Assembly (NCBI GenBank): GCA_943325205.2
Contig: CALPOM020000006.1
Location: 1-50,589 of the forward strand
Origin: Thermoflexus hugenholtzii JAD2
GTDB lineage: Bacteria > Pseudomonadota > Gammaproteobacteria > Burkholderiales > Burkholderiaceae
DNA: 50,589 nucleotides
Direction of reading: 5' to 3'
The notes under the pieces are model-generated. The model was not told where the DNA came from. It saw only the letters and a program-made list of their open reading frames with translations, and made no database searches. Below are positions 10,111 through 21,182 of the stretch, piece by piece (the first letter of the stretch is position 1; each line of letters opens with the position of its first letter). The position numbers and the translations under genes were made by a program.

Positions 10111-10882
10111 TTTTAACGAGTTGATTCTCTAGCAATTGATGTCCTGTTTGGCCAAATCGTCGCTCGCGTAGCCGATACCATTCAAGACTTTTTTGAAACT
10201 GTTTCAAATCAAAATCAGGCCAAAACGTATCCGTAAAATACATCTCGGTATAAGCTAAATGCCATAACAAAAAATTACTTACTCGCTGCTCCCCTCCTGT
10301 ACGAATAAATAAATCCGGCTCTGGGGCATAAGACATCGCTAAGTAAGGGTTTAACCAATTCTCATCAATATCATCGGGCGAAATAAGAGGATTGCTGGCC
10401 AAGGCTAATCTCGTGGCATTGAGAATATCCCACCGACCGCCGTAATTGGCAGCAATTGTCAGAATTAAACCCGTATTTTGAGCCGTCAAAGCCTCGGCTT
10501 TTTGGATACGCTCTTGAATCTCCTCCGAAAATACCTGTAAGTCACCAATCACGCGAAGTCGAATATTGTTCTTGTTCAGACGAGCTACTTCTTTATCTAA
10601 AGCCTTTAAAAATAGGCTCATCAGAAAATTCACCTCATCGGTCGGCCGACGCCAATTTTCAGAGCTAAAAGCAAACAAAGTAAGATATTTGACTCCCGCC
10701 TGGACACAGTTTTCGACAGTCTTGCGAACCGTATCCAAACCACGGTTATGCCCTGCAACTCTCGGTAAAAAACGCTGATTAGCCCACCGACCATTACCGT
10801 CCATGATAATCGCAATATGCTTAGGTACTGCAGATACCTCTGGAACTGCTAATGTAGAACTGATCATATAGGTGCTAAACAT
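10103..10882 (-). CDS. uppS: Undecaprenyl diphosphate synthase
   Basis: Cis-prenyltransferase that adds eight isoprene units to farnesyl-PP, giving the C55 carrier for peptidoglycan and O-antigen synthesis. HIAIIMDGNGRWA carries the catalytic Asp28. FAFSSENWRRP, LTIAANYGGRWDI and LFIRTGGEQRVSNFLLWHLAYTE are strong family motifs. About 259 residues counting from the ATG at 10882. A later ATG at 10867 (254 residues) is possible because neither has an obvious Shine-Dalgarno sequence. It follows frr by about 50 bases and overlaps cdsA by eight. Confidence 0.96.
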   Translation of the reverse strand: MFSTYMISSTLAVPEVSAVPKHIAIIMDGNGRWANQRFLPRVAGHNRGLDTVRKTVENCVQAGVKYLTLFAFSSENWRRPTDEVNFLMSLFLKALDKEVARLNKNNIRLRVIGDLQVFSEEIQERIQKAEALTAQNTGLILTIAANYGGRWDILNATRLALASNPLISPDDIDENWLNPYLAMSYAPEPDLFIRTGGEQRVSNFLLWHLAYTEMYFTDTFWPDFDLKQFQKSLEWYRLRERRFGQTGHQLLENQLVKNA

Positions 10883-10932
10883 CAAGTAAGAATCGTTTAA
10901 TCATAACAAAGTTATTAAGACAATCATACGAA

Positions 10933-11493
10933 CTACACTGTCATGATTTCTTTTTCTTTATCTTGTACTAACTTATCAACTTCAGCAACAAACTTATCCG
11001 TGCTTTTTTGAACAACATCCTGCGATTTACGCTCATCATCCTCAGATATTAGTTTATCCTTCGAAAGCTTTTTTAAGCCCTCATTCGCATCTCTACGTAG
11101 GTTACGAATTGCTATTTTAGCGTCCTCACCTTCAGACTTCACTAGCTTAACTAGCTCTTTTCGACGCTCTTCAGTGAGCGCTGGCATAGGAACCCGAATT
11201 ACATTGCCTTGTGTTGAGGGGTTTAAACCTAAATCTGCGTCGCGGATCGCTTTTTCAACTACCGCAACCATCGGCTTTTCCCAAGGGGTAACCGTAATAG
11301 TCCTTGCGTCCGCCAAGCCCAGATTGGCAACTTGAGTCAAGGACGTGGGGTTGCCATAATAATCAACGAGAATATGCTCTAAAAGACCGGTATGCGCTCG
11401 TCCAGTGCGTATTTTAGATAGCGACCCTTTGAAAGATTCAATGGACTTGATCATTTTTTGATCTGTATTACTAATGACTTCATTCAATGCCAT
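10933..11493 (-). CDS. frr: Ribosome recycling factor
   Basis: Works with EF-G to split the post-termination ribosome. 186 residues, with the two-domain layout of the family: a long three-helix bundle (N- and C-terminal parts) and a small beta domain in the middle. Family motifs are [11 protein letters not shown] (25-35), [16 protein letters not shown] and the C-terminal basic stretch with [12 protein letters not shown]. The ATG at 11493 has GGGAG six bases upstream. It lies 13 bases after pyrH, the standard proteobacterial order. Confidence 0.97.
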   Translation of the reverse strand: MALNEVISNTDQKMIKSIESFKGSLSKIRTGRAHTGLLEHILVDYYGNPTSLTQVANLGLADARTITVTPWEKPMVAVVEKAIRDADLGLNPSTQGNVIRVPMPALTEERRKELVKLVKSEGEDAKIAIRNLRRDANEGLKKLSKDKLISEDDERKSQDVVQKSTDKFVAEVDKLVQDKEKEIMTV

Positions 11494-11506
11494 GCAAACT
11501 CCCTCA

Positions 11507-12217
11507 TTAAACGTGTACTAAAGTACCCTCTTTTTCACCATTCACAACCCGCAACAGAGAACCTTCTTTAAATATAGAAAACACCTTAATCGGCAATTGT
11601 CGATCACGACAAAGGGCAAAAGCTGTAGCATCCATTACTTGAAGATTCTTGACAATCGCCTCATCAAACGTAATCGATTCATAACGCACCGCATCAGGAT
11701 TCTTATTGGGATCGCTCGAATAAATACCATCAACTTTGGTGGCCTTTAGGACAATATCAACTCCCATCTCTGCTCCGCGTAAGGCCGCAGCGGTATCCGT
11801 CGTGAAAAAAGGATTACCAGTACCAGCTGCGAAAATAACTACTTTGCCCTCACTCATATGCCGAATAGCTCGGGGTCGTATATAGGGCTCTACAACCTGA
11901 TCCATCCGCAATGCCGATTGCACTCTAGCTTCCACCCCTTGTTGGCGAAGGGCATCTTGCAAGGCAAGAGAATTCATCATCGTAGCCAGCATCCCCATAT
12001 AGTCTGCAGTAGCTCGGTCCATTCCAGCAGCACCACCAGCAACTCCTCTAAAGATGTTTCCGCCCCCAATGACAATAGCTAATTGCACCCCTAACTGAAC
12101 AACTTTAGCAATTTCCGAAACCATCGATTCAATGGTTGTTGGATTAATCCCAAATGCGTCGTTTCCCATTAAGGCTTCACCAGACAACTTGAGAAGAACA
12201 CTTTTAAAGGCTGTCAT
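11507..12217 (-). CDS. pyrH: UMP kinase
   Basis: Bacterial hexameric UMP kinase of the amino acid kinase fold. It makes UDP from UMP and ATP, and is typically activated by GTP and inhibited by UTP. Motifs include KLSGEALMG (9-17), [33 protein letters not shown] and [20 protein letters not shown]. 236 residues is the usual length. The ATG at 12217 has GAAAG about seven bases upstream. It starts its own group after an unusual 399-bp spacer downstream of tsf. A candidate promoter is described at 12243-12271. Confidence 0.97.
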   Translation of the reverse strand: MTAFKSVLLKLSGEALMGNDAFGINPTTIESMVSEIAKVVQLGVQLAIVIGGGNIFRGVAGGAAGMDRATADYMGMLATMMNSLALQDALRQQGVEARVQSALRMDQVVEPYIRPRAIRHMSEGKVVIFAAGTGNPFFTTDTAAALRGAEMGVDIVLKATKVDGIYSSDPNKNPDAVRYESITFDEAIVKNLQVMDATAFALCRDRQLPIKVFSIFKEGSLLRVVNGEKEGTLVHV

Positions 12218-12242
12218 TATGATCTTTCAGATAAGTACTCAT

Positions 12243-12271
12243 ATTATGGTAACTATAAGCCTAGATTACAA
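12243..12271 (-). promoter_or_regulatory. Candidate sigma70-type promoter for pyrH-frr
   Basis: Read on the minus strand there is TTGTAA (12271-12266), a 17-base spacer, then CATAAT (12248-12243), about 25 bases before the pyrH ATG. The spacing is ideal and both boxes match the consensus at four or five of six positions. AT-rich DNA gives many chance matches, so this is only a candidate. A second possibility is TTGAAA with TATAGT at 15-base spacing in the same stretch. Confidence 0.3.
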
Positions 12272-12352
12272 TTTTCAATGTTTTACCACTGCTCTACTAC
12301 GATTGAATTTGATAGATTCCATAGCAATTTTCTGCTGTAGGGCCTAATTTGA

Positions 12353-12397
12353 GCTCTTTACCCTCGCACGCTCTTTACCCACTCAGGCTCTTTACCC
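12353..12397. repeat. Three direct copies of an 11-base motif at 17-base period
   Basis: GCTCTTTACCC occurs at 12353-12363, 12370-12380 and 12387-12397. On the minus strand each 17-base unit starts GGTAAAGAGC, and the first two units also resemble each other in the remaining seven bases. Because 17 is not a multiple of three, the array shifts reading frame at each copy, so it is not a coding repeat. The function is unknown. Confidence 0.8.
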
Positions 12398-12526
12398 CAA
12401 ACCGCCACTGAAGAATCAAATTCTTATTAATCAAACCAAAACGAATGCCACTACTCAAGAACTCATATTGGTCTTTAAACTACTACTAACCTTTTTCAAG
12501 ACATCTAACAATTGCAAAATACTCAT
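12375..12526 (-). pseudogene. Possible decayed small ORF
   Basis: On the minus strand an ATG at 12526 opens a 23-codon frame starting MSILQLLDVLKK and ending at 12455. An adjacent frame, open from 12479 to a TAA at 12375, reads 34 residues including YEFLSSG and LILQWRFG. Together they look like one small protein interrupted by a single-frame shift near 12477. I do not recognise the sequence, and a gene this short could be chance in AT-rich DNA. The repeats at 12353-12397 begin inside its 3' end. Confidence 0.25.
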
Positions 12527-12547
12527 TCAAAGAAATTTCAACGAATA

Positions 12548-12573
12548 GTCAGGGGCCTAAGTCAGGGGCCTAA
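12548..12573. repeat. 13-base tandem duplication
   Basis: GTCAGGGGCCTAA is repeated exactly twice without a gap. A shorter relative, AGGGCCTAA, occurs at 12339-12347 in the same orientation, so the two sites bracket about 200 bases of the spacer. The direct-repeat layout resembles what is left by duplication or insertion, but no inverted terminal repeats were found. Confidence 0.8.
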
Positions 12574-12616
12574 ACACTCAAAACAAGAATAAAACCCCTT
12601 CCCACCAATGAACTAA

Positions 12617-13498
12617 CTAAGCTGAACCTTTTGCTGCAGCAACTTGCGCTGCTACTTCAGCAGCAAAATCATCTTGACGCTTTTCAATTCCCTCACCTAC
12701 GATATACATGGTGAAAGAGTGAATTGTCGTTTGTTGCTGTTTGAGCATCTGTTCTACAGTTTGTTTATCGTTCTTTACAAAAGTTTGGTTCAGTAAAGAA
12801 ACCTCTTTCAAATACTTCTGTATTGAACCATCAACCATCTTGGCAACTATCTCAGGCGGCTTGCCGGACTCAGCAGCTTTTTGCTCAGCAACGCTGCGCT
12901 CAATGGCAATTTTCTCAGCAGGAACTTGCGCAGTCGATAAAGCTACCGGCTTCATCGCTGCAATATGCATTGCCACATCTTTGGCAGCAACCCCATCTCC
13001 TACAAATTCAACCATCACGCCGATACGGGTACCATGTAAGTAAGATACCAATTGGTTGGAACCGGAAAATAACTGAAAACGACGAATCGATAAGTTTTCC
13101 CCAATCTTGCCAATCAACTCGGAGCGGACTCCATCAACCGTCTTATCACCGAGATGAAGAGCCAACAAACTTTCAACATCTTTTGGTTTACTATGAACAA
13201 TCAAACTGGCACAGTCACTCGCAAATTTTAAAAAATCGTCGTTTTTAGAAACAAAATCCGTTTCACAATTAATTTCTAAAAGCACTCCTTGATTACCATC
13301 AATCAGAGATGTAATTACGCCCTCCGCTGTAATTCTTGATGCTGCTTTACTCGCCTTACTACCGAGTTTGACACGTAAAATTTCTTCGGCTCGAGCCATA
13401 TCACCAAGGGCTTCGGTTAGAGCTTTCTTACACTCCATCATCGGCGCATCGGTTTTAGCGCGCAACTCTCCCACCATGCTAGCTGTAATTGCAACCAT
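12617..13498 (-). CDS. tsf: Translation elongation factor Ts
   Basis: Guanine nucleotide exchange factor for EF-Tu. The N-terminal UBA-like domain (1-55) begins [20 protein letters not shown] followed by [13 protein letters not shown]. The core has [14 protein letters not shown] (74-87), including the residues that insert at the EF-Tu nucleotide site, and [12 protein letters not shown]. 293 residues is normal. The ATG directly follows the rpsB TAA, with GGAAGG about 12 bases upstream, so it is coupled to rpsB, as is usual in bacteria. Confidence 0.97.
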   Translation of the reverse strand: MVAITASMVGELRAKTDAPMMECKKALTEALGDMARAEEILRVKLGSKASKAASRITAEGVITSLIDGNQGVLLEINCETDFVSKNDDFLKFASDCASLIVHSKPKDVESLLALHLGDKTVDGVRSELIGKIGENLSIRRFQLFSGSNQLVSYLHGTRIGVMVEFVGDGVAAKDVAMHIAAMKPVALSTAQVPAEKIAIERSVAEQKAAESGKPPEIVAKMVDGSIQKYLKEVSLLNQTFVKNDKQTVEQMLKQQQTTIHSFTMYIVGEGIEKRQDDFAAEVAAQVAAAKGSA

Positions 13499-14248
13499 TT
13501 ACTCTGCCTTTCCTTCCTCATGAATAGCTTCTTCAGGATCTTTAATCGCTTCAACTAATTGTGACATTGCAGAAGCCTTACCTTCTAAAATCGCATCAGC
13601 CATACCACGCACATATAAAGCCACCGCTTTACTAGAGTCATCATTACCTGGAATAATGTAATCTACGCCATCTGGGGAATGGTTCGTATCAACCACAGCG
13701 ATTACTGGAATACCTAATTTTTTTGCTTCCGTTAAGGCGATTTTGTGATAACCAATATCCACTACAAAAATTGCTTCCGGGATGCCCGCCATCTCTTGAA
13801 TACCGCCTAAAGACTTCTGCAACTTATCTACTTCACGCTCATTCATCAAAGCTTCTTTTTTAGCTAAGCGCTCCCAATCACCGGTCTCGCGAGCAGCCGT
13901 CATTTCCTTTAAACGTTTAATGGAACCTTTAACAGTCTTAAAGTTCGTCAAAGTACCGCCTAACCAACGGGCATCAACATATGGCATTCCAGCTCGAGCG
14001 GCCTCCTCTGCAATGATGTCTTTAGATTGTCTTTTCGTTCCGACAAACAAAATTGTTCCACGATTGGCTGCAATTGTGCGCGCAAATTTGGTAGCCTCTA
14101 GAAATAACGGTAACGTTTTTTCGAGGTTAATAATGTGGATTTTATTTCTGTGGCCGTAAATGTATGGGGCCATTCTGGGTGACCAGAAACGGGTTTGATG
14201 CCCAAAATGGCATCCGGCTTCTAGCATCTGACGCATTGTCACTGACAT
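13499..14248 (-). CDS. rpsB: 30S ribosomal protein S2
   Basis: Ribosomal protein of the 30S head/body junction, needed for S1 binding. [18 protein letters not shown] then [20 protein letters not shown] is diagnostic, as are [12 protein letters not shown] and [19 protein letters not shown]. 249 residues, a usual length. The ATG at 14248 is preceded by AGGAG (14258-14262 on the plus strand), ten bases upstream. Its leader contains a three-way-junction fold described separately, suggesting autoregulation by S2. It is first in the rpsB-tsf unit and divergent from map. Confidence 0.97.
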   Translation of the reverse strand: MSVTMRQMLEAGCHFGHQTRFWSPRMAPYIYGHRNKIHIINLEKTLPLFLEATKFARTIAANRGTILFVGTKRQSKDIIAEEAARAGMPYVDARWLGGTLTNFKTVKGSIKRLKEMTAARETGDWERLAKKEALMNEREVDKLQKSLGGIQEMAGIPEAIFVVDIGYHKIALTEAKKLGIPVIAVVDTNHSPDGVDYIIPGNDDSSKAVALYVRGMADAILEGKASAMSQLVEAIKDPEEAIHEEGKAE

Positions 14249-14256
14249 AATTCAAT

Positions 14257-14324
14257 TCTCCTAAGGGTTAAACGAAAGTCAAATCCTGATTACGCTAAAA
14301 AGCGCCACCCCGGATGGTTTGACT
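14257..14324 (-). promoter_or_regulatory. Structured rpsB leader, candidate S2-responsive RNA element
   Basis: On the minus strand AGTCAAA (14324-14318) pairs perfectly with TTTGACT (14283-14277) and closes two neighbouring hairpins. One is CCATC/GGTGG with a CGG loop (14317-14305, one G-U pair). The other is CGCT/AGCG with a TTTT loop (14304-14293). There is no gap between the two hairpins or between the outer stem and the first, which allows coaxial stacking. The fold ends 15 bases before the AGGAG Shine-Dalgarno sequence of rpsB. E. coli rpsB-tsf is known to be repressed by S2 through its leader. That this fold does the same here is inference. Confidence 0.6.
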
Positions 14325-14350
14325 CGAGATTCTCTGTTGAATGAAATTTT

Positions 14351-14420
14351 TGACCAAATATTCGCTAAAATGCATTCAAAATAAAAATCTTTGAAAACAA
14401 AAGCAATTAGGACTAAAAAT
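14351..14420. promoter_or_regulatory. Divergent promoter region of rpsB (minus) and map (plus)
   Basis: AT-rich stretch between the divergent rpsB and map genes. On the minus strand TTGCTT, 17 bases, TATTTT is a candidate for rpsB. On the plus strand TTGAAA (14391-14396), 17 bases, TAAAAA (14414-14419) is a candidate for map, and a TATAAG at 14450-14455 is an alternative minus-10 box. None is close enough to consensus to be sure; the location is expected from gene orientation. Confidence 0.3.
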
Positions 14421-14478
14421 TATCAATGAACTCAACAAAGTTTTAGCATTATAAGCTACTTTCAGCCATAATTCCAGT

Positions 14479-15312
14479 ATGAGAGAACTTTTTACTAAAG
14501 AATCAGATATTCAGGCAATGCGTCAAGCAGGGCAGTTGGCCAGTGAAGTACTTGACCATATTGCACCGCATGTTCAGGTAGGTATCTCCACGGAAGAAAT
14601 AGACCGGCTTTGCCATGCCTATATGCGTGATGTGCAAAAAACAATTCCAGCTCCCCTGAACTATCAACCACCTGGTTATCCACCCTTCCCAAAGGCTATT
14701 TGCACCTCGGTCAATGATGTGATTTGCCATGGCATTCCGAGCGAACGTATTCTTAAATCAGGTGATATCGTAAACATCGATATTACGGTCATTACTCCAA
14801 GTGGCTATTTTGGCGATACCAGTCGGATGTTCCTAGTGGGTGAAGTTTCAATCATGGCAAAGCGACTTTCTCAAATCACCTTCGAATGTATGTGGCTTGG
14901 TATCGCACAAGTTAAACCTGGAGCCCAACTTGGGGATATTGGCCATGCGATCCAAAGCCATGCTGAAAAAGCTGGTTACTCCGTAGTTAGGGAATATTGT
15001 GGTCATGGAATTGGTAAAGTTTTTCATCAAGATCCACAAATCCTGCACTATGGCAAACCAAAAACAGGGGATATTCTCGAAGAGGGCATGACTTTTACAA
15101 TCGAACCCATGATTAATGCCGGCAAACGAGATATTCGAACAATGCCTGATTTGTGGACTGTAAAAACAAAAGATCGTAGCCTTTCAGCACAGTGGGAACA
15201 TACCGTCTTGGTGACACAAAACGGTGTCGAAGTCCTAACAATCTCCCAAAACTGTCCAGAACCACCAGAAATTGTTAAACCTCAGATTTCCAGAAATACA
15301 TCCATTGCTTAA
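14479..15312 (+). CDS. map: Methionine aminopeptidase, type I
   Basis: Dinuclear-metal protease that removes the initiator Met from nascent proteins. Substrate-binding His84 is in NDVICHGIPS. Metal ligands are visible as Asp101 (NIDITV), Asp112 (GDTSRMF), His176 (EYCGHGIGKVFHQDP), Glu209 (TIEPM) and Glu240 (WEHT). 277 residues includes a short C-terminal tail of about 20 residues beyond the core. Start ATG at 14479. Gene order map-glnD, divergent from rpsB, is common in Burkholderiales. Confidence 0.97.
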   Translation: MRELFTKESDIQAMRQAGQLASEVLDHIAPHVQVGISTEEIDRLCHAYMRDVQKTIPAPLNYQPPGYPPFPKAICTSVNDVICHGIPSERILKSGDIVNIDITVITPSGYFGDTSRMFLVGEVSIMAKRLSQITFECMWLGIAQVKPGAQLGDIGHAIQSHAEKAGYSVVREYCGHGIGKVFHQDPQILHYGKPKTGDILEEGMTFTIEPMINAGKRDIRTMPDLWTVKTKDRSLSAQWEHTVLVTQNGVEVLTISQNCPEPPEIVKPQISRNTSIA

Positions 15313-15330
15313 AAACCTCCTCTACACCTA

Positions 15331-17898
15331 ATGAATAAGTTTTTAGAAATTAAAACAAAACTTTTCGAGCAATTTAATGCTAGTCAACAGGTAACTAAAT
15401 TGACTAAAAATTTAAGCGCTGCCGCTGAGACAATCCTCAAGGAAGCATGGCTCAAAGCCGGCCTTGATCAATTTAATACCCAACAAATGCCAACCTTGAT
15501 TGCTGTGGGTGGATTTGGTAGAAATGAGTTATTTCCTTTTTCTGATGTAGATATTTTATTCTTGCACAATGAACAAAATATCGAACTGGTTGCTCAAAAA
15601 TATGGTGAACAACTCGAAAAATTCGTTTCTTTATGCTGGGATTATGGTCTTGAAATTGGGTCCTCAGTCCGCAATTTAGATGAATGCCTGAGCGAGTCAG
15701 CCAAAGATATTACTGTGCGCACCTCCCTCTTAGAATCACGCTATTTACTTGGAAATATCGAACTTTATGAAGAGTTTCAGATAGCTTTTGACAAAGCGAT
15801 GGATTGCCGCTCATTTTTCTTGGAAAAACTTTTAGAGCTTCGGCAACGCCATCAAAAATATCAAAATACACCTTACGCCCTAGAGCCAAACTGCAAAGAA
15901 AGTCCTGGTGGCCTGCGGGACTTACAAGTTATTTTGTGGATGACAAAAGCCGCTCATCTGGGAGCTAGTTTTAAAGACCTCTATCAACGTGGCATCATTA
16001 CTGCCCGCGAAGAAAAAGAGCTCTCCAAAAATCAAAGAACTCTCCAAAAAATTAGGGCACAATTACATCTGCTATCCAAGCGGCGTCAAGATGTATTAAT
16101 TTTTGAGGCGCAAACAGCTCTGGCAGAAAGCTTTGGCTTAACGAATACCAAAGTAAAAAGAGCAAGCGAGCAAATCATGCGGAAGTATTACTGGGCCGCT
16201 AAAGCTGTAACCCAATTAAATGAAATTCTTATACAAAATATCGAAGCGTTGATTTTTCCTCAAAAAGCGCTTACGCCACTGCCGCTGTCGGAATATTTTA
16301 TTGATCGACAAGGACAGTTAGATATCTTGGATCCACTGCTTTTTGAAAAAAAACCGGATCAAATTTTAGTAACTTTTTTACTTTTTGCCAGTCACTCCCA
16401 ATTAACAGGGTTTTCTACCCAAACCATGCGCGGGATTTATAACGCAAGGGAGTTAATGAACGCATCTTGGAGGAGTCAGCCCAAAAATCGAGAAGTCTTT
16501 TTAGCGATCATTAAGCAAACTACAGGTATTACAAGAACCTTACATTTAATGAACCAAACTAGTGTTCTCGGTAGATATCTTCCACCGTTTCGAAAAATTG
16601 TAGGACAAATGCAGCATGATTTATTTCATGTGTATACCGTCGACCAACACATCATGACTGTTTTAAAAAATGTTCGTAGATTTTTTGTGGCTGAATTAGC
16701 CCATGAATTTCCTTTTTGTAGCGAATTAGCAGCTAATTTTGATCAGTCATGGATTTTAGTCCTTGGCGCAATATTTCATGATATTGCGAAAGGACGAGGT
16801 GGTGATCATTCAGAGCTGGGGAAAAAAGATGTCAAGCTATTTTGTTCACAGCACGGTATTGCCAAAGAAGAAGCTGATCTAGTTTCATTTTTAGTCGCAG
16901 AGCACCTGAGTATGAGTCAGATTGCTCAGAAAAAAGATATTTACGATCCACAAATTATTGCTCTGTTTGCTCAAAAAGTACAAACAAAACGCAACTTAAC
17001 CGCGCTCTATCTTCTGACTGTCGCTGACATTCGTGGCACAAGTCCAAAGGTCTGGAATGCCTGGAAAGGTAAATTATTAGAGGATTTATATCGTGCTACG
17101 CTCCAATATTTGGGAGGAGCATCCTTTGATGCTAACTCGCAATTAGATCTGCGCCAGAAAAGTGCCCTCGAGCAACTCCGGCTGCACGGCATTCACCAAG
17201 ATGCCCACTTAGAACTTTGGAAAAGTTTAGACGTAGGGTTTTTCTTAAAGCATGATGCGAATAATATTGCTTGGCTTACGCGCCATCTATTTAATCATGT
17301 CAAGACTATAGAGCCGATTGTAAAAGCGCGCCTATCCCCAATTGGGGATGGTCTTCAAATTGTGGTCTACCTGCCAGATCAAACTGATTTATTCGCTCGG
17401 ATCTTAGCTTATCTCGATCAAAGTGGCTTTACGATTTTGGATGCTAATGTTCATACAACCCTGAAGGGTTACGCGCTTGATACTTTTGAGGTCTTACATG
17501 TGCAAGGACGGGAAATCGGGTCTTATCGCGACTTAATTCAAATGGTTGAATATGACCTCTTGAAAACTCTAAAACAATTAGCCCCCCTCCCCGATGTCCA
17601 AAAGGGGCGCACATCTAGACAATCGAGAACCTTTCCAATTCAACCTCGAGTTAGTCTCATCCCCGATGAGCGCAGTGAACTGTTTGTTTTATCCTTGAGC
17701 ACAAATGACCGAGCTGGTCTTCTTTACGCTGTTTCTAGGATTTTGGCTAAACATCAAATCTCTTTAAAAAACGCGCGAATCAATACTCTTGGGGAAAGAG
17801 TAGAAGATACTCTCTTGCTTGATGGAGAGCGATTAAAATTAAATCCAAAACTACAAATCCAAATTGAAACTGAATTAATTGAAGCCCTAGCGATATAG
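15331..17898 (+). CDS. glnD: Bifunctional [protein-PII] uridylyltransferase / uridylyl-removing enzyme
   Basis: Nitrogen sensor that adds UMP to PII proteins when glutamine is low and removes it when glutamine is high. The nucleotidyltransferase domain has GGFGRNELFPF (60-70) and the metal-binding DVD (72-74). The HD hydrolase domain has His483-Asp484 in IFHDIAKGRGGDHSELG. Two ACT domains that bind glutamine lie at about 680-760 and 790-855 (VVYLPDQTDLFARI; LSLSTNDRAGLLYAV). 855 residues is normal. Start ATG at 15331, 18 bases after map. A weak AGCAT/ATGCT hairpin with a T-rich tail (17913-17935) follows the stop. Confidence 0.96.
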   Translation: MNKFLEIKTKLFEQFNASQQVTKLTKNLSAAAETILKEAWLKAGLDQFNTQQMPTLIAVGGFGRNELFPFSDVDILFLHNEQNIELVAQKYGEQLEKFVSLCWDYGLEIGSSVRNLDECLSESAKDITVRTSLLESRYLLGNIELYEEFQIAFDKAMDCRSFFLEKLLELRQRHQKYQNTPYALEPNCKESPGGLRDLQVILWMTKAAHLGASFKDLYQRGIITAREEKELSKNQRTLQKIRAQLHLLSKRRQDVLIFEAQTALAESFGLTNTKVKRASEQIMRKYYWAAKAVTQLNEILIQNIEALIFPQKALTPLPLSEYFIDRQGQLDILDPLLFEKKPDQILVTFLLFASHSQLTGFSTQTMRGIYNARELMNASWRSQPKNREVFLAIIKQTTGITRTLHLMNQTSVLGRYLPPFRKIVGQMQHDLFHVYTVDQHIMTVLKNVRRFFVAELAHEFPFCSELAANFDQSWILVLGAIFHDIAKGRGGDHSELGKKDVKLFCSQHGIAKEEADLVSFLVAEHLSMSQIAQKKDIYDPQIIALFAQKVQTKRNLTALYLLTVADIRGTSPKVWNAWKGKLLEDLYRATLQYLGGASFDANSQLDLRQKSALEQLRLHGIHQDAHLELWKSLDVGFFLKHDANNIAWLTRHLFNHVKTIEPIVKARLSPIGDGLQIVVYLPDQTDLFARILAYLDQSGFTILDANVHTTLKGYALDTFEVLHVQGREIGSYRDLIQMVEYDLLKTLKQLAPLPDVQKGRTSRQSRTFPIQPRVSLIPDERSELFVLSLSTNDRAGLLYAVSRILAKHQISLKNARINTLGERVEDTLLLDGERLKLNPKLQIQIETELIEALAI

Positions 17899-17912
17899 AA
17901 TCAGCTTTGTTA

Positions 17913-17935
17913 AGCATCGTTCAATGCTCTTTCTT
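17913..17935 (+). terminator. Weak candidate terminator after glnD
   Basis: AGCAT (17913-17917), a six-base loop, ATGCT (17924-17928), then a pyrimidine-rich CTTTCTT. The stem is only five pairs, so this is a weak rho-independent candidate. Its place in the convergent glnD/ligA gap supports it. Confidence 0.3.
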
Positions 17936-17965
17936 CCAACGACACAACTGGTAGTTCGTAGCCGC

Positions 17966-21178
<3,213 letters not shown>

Positions 21179-21182
21179 AGGT

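Larger units (their letters stand above)
12218..12616. other. 399-bp spacer between tsf and pyrH with short direct repeats
   Basis: This is the only stretch over 300 bp without a clear gene. It contains three copies of GCTCTTTACCC at exact 17-base spacing (12353, 12370, 12387), a 13-base tandem duplication GTCAGGGGCCTAA (12548-12560 and 12561-12573), and a related AGGGCCTAA (12339-12347) in the same orientation about 200 bases away. On the minus strand two short open frames (12455-12526 and 12375-12479) sit in adjacent frames and could be a decayed gene. A candidate pyrH promoter lies at the pyrH end. No convincing rho-independent terminator after tsf is visible. It may be the site of an old insertion. 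Confidence 0.6.

Noticed and set aside
12548..12616. Rho-independent terminator after tsf
   Set aside because: AGGGG and CCCCT could pair, but with a loop of about 26 bases and no T-run.
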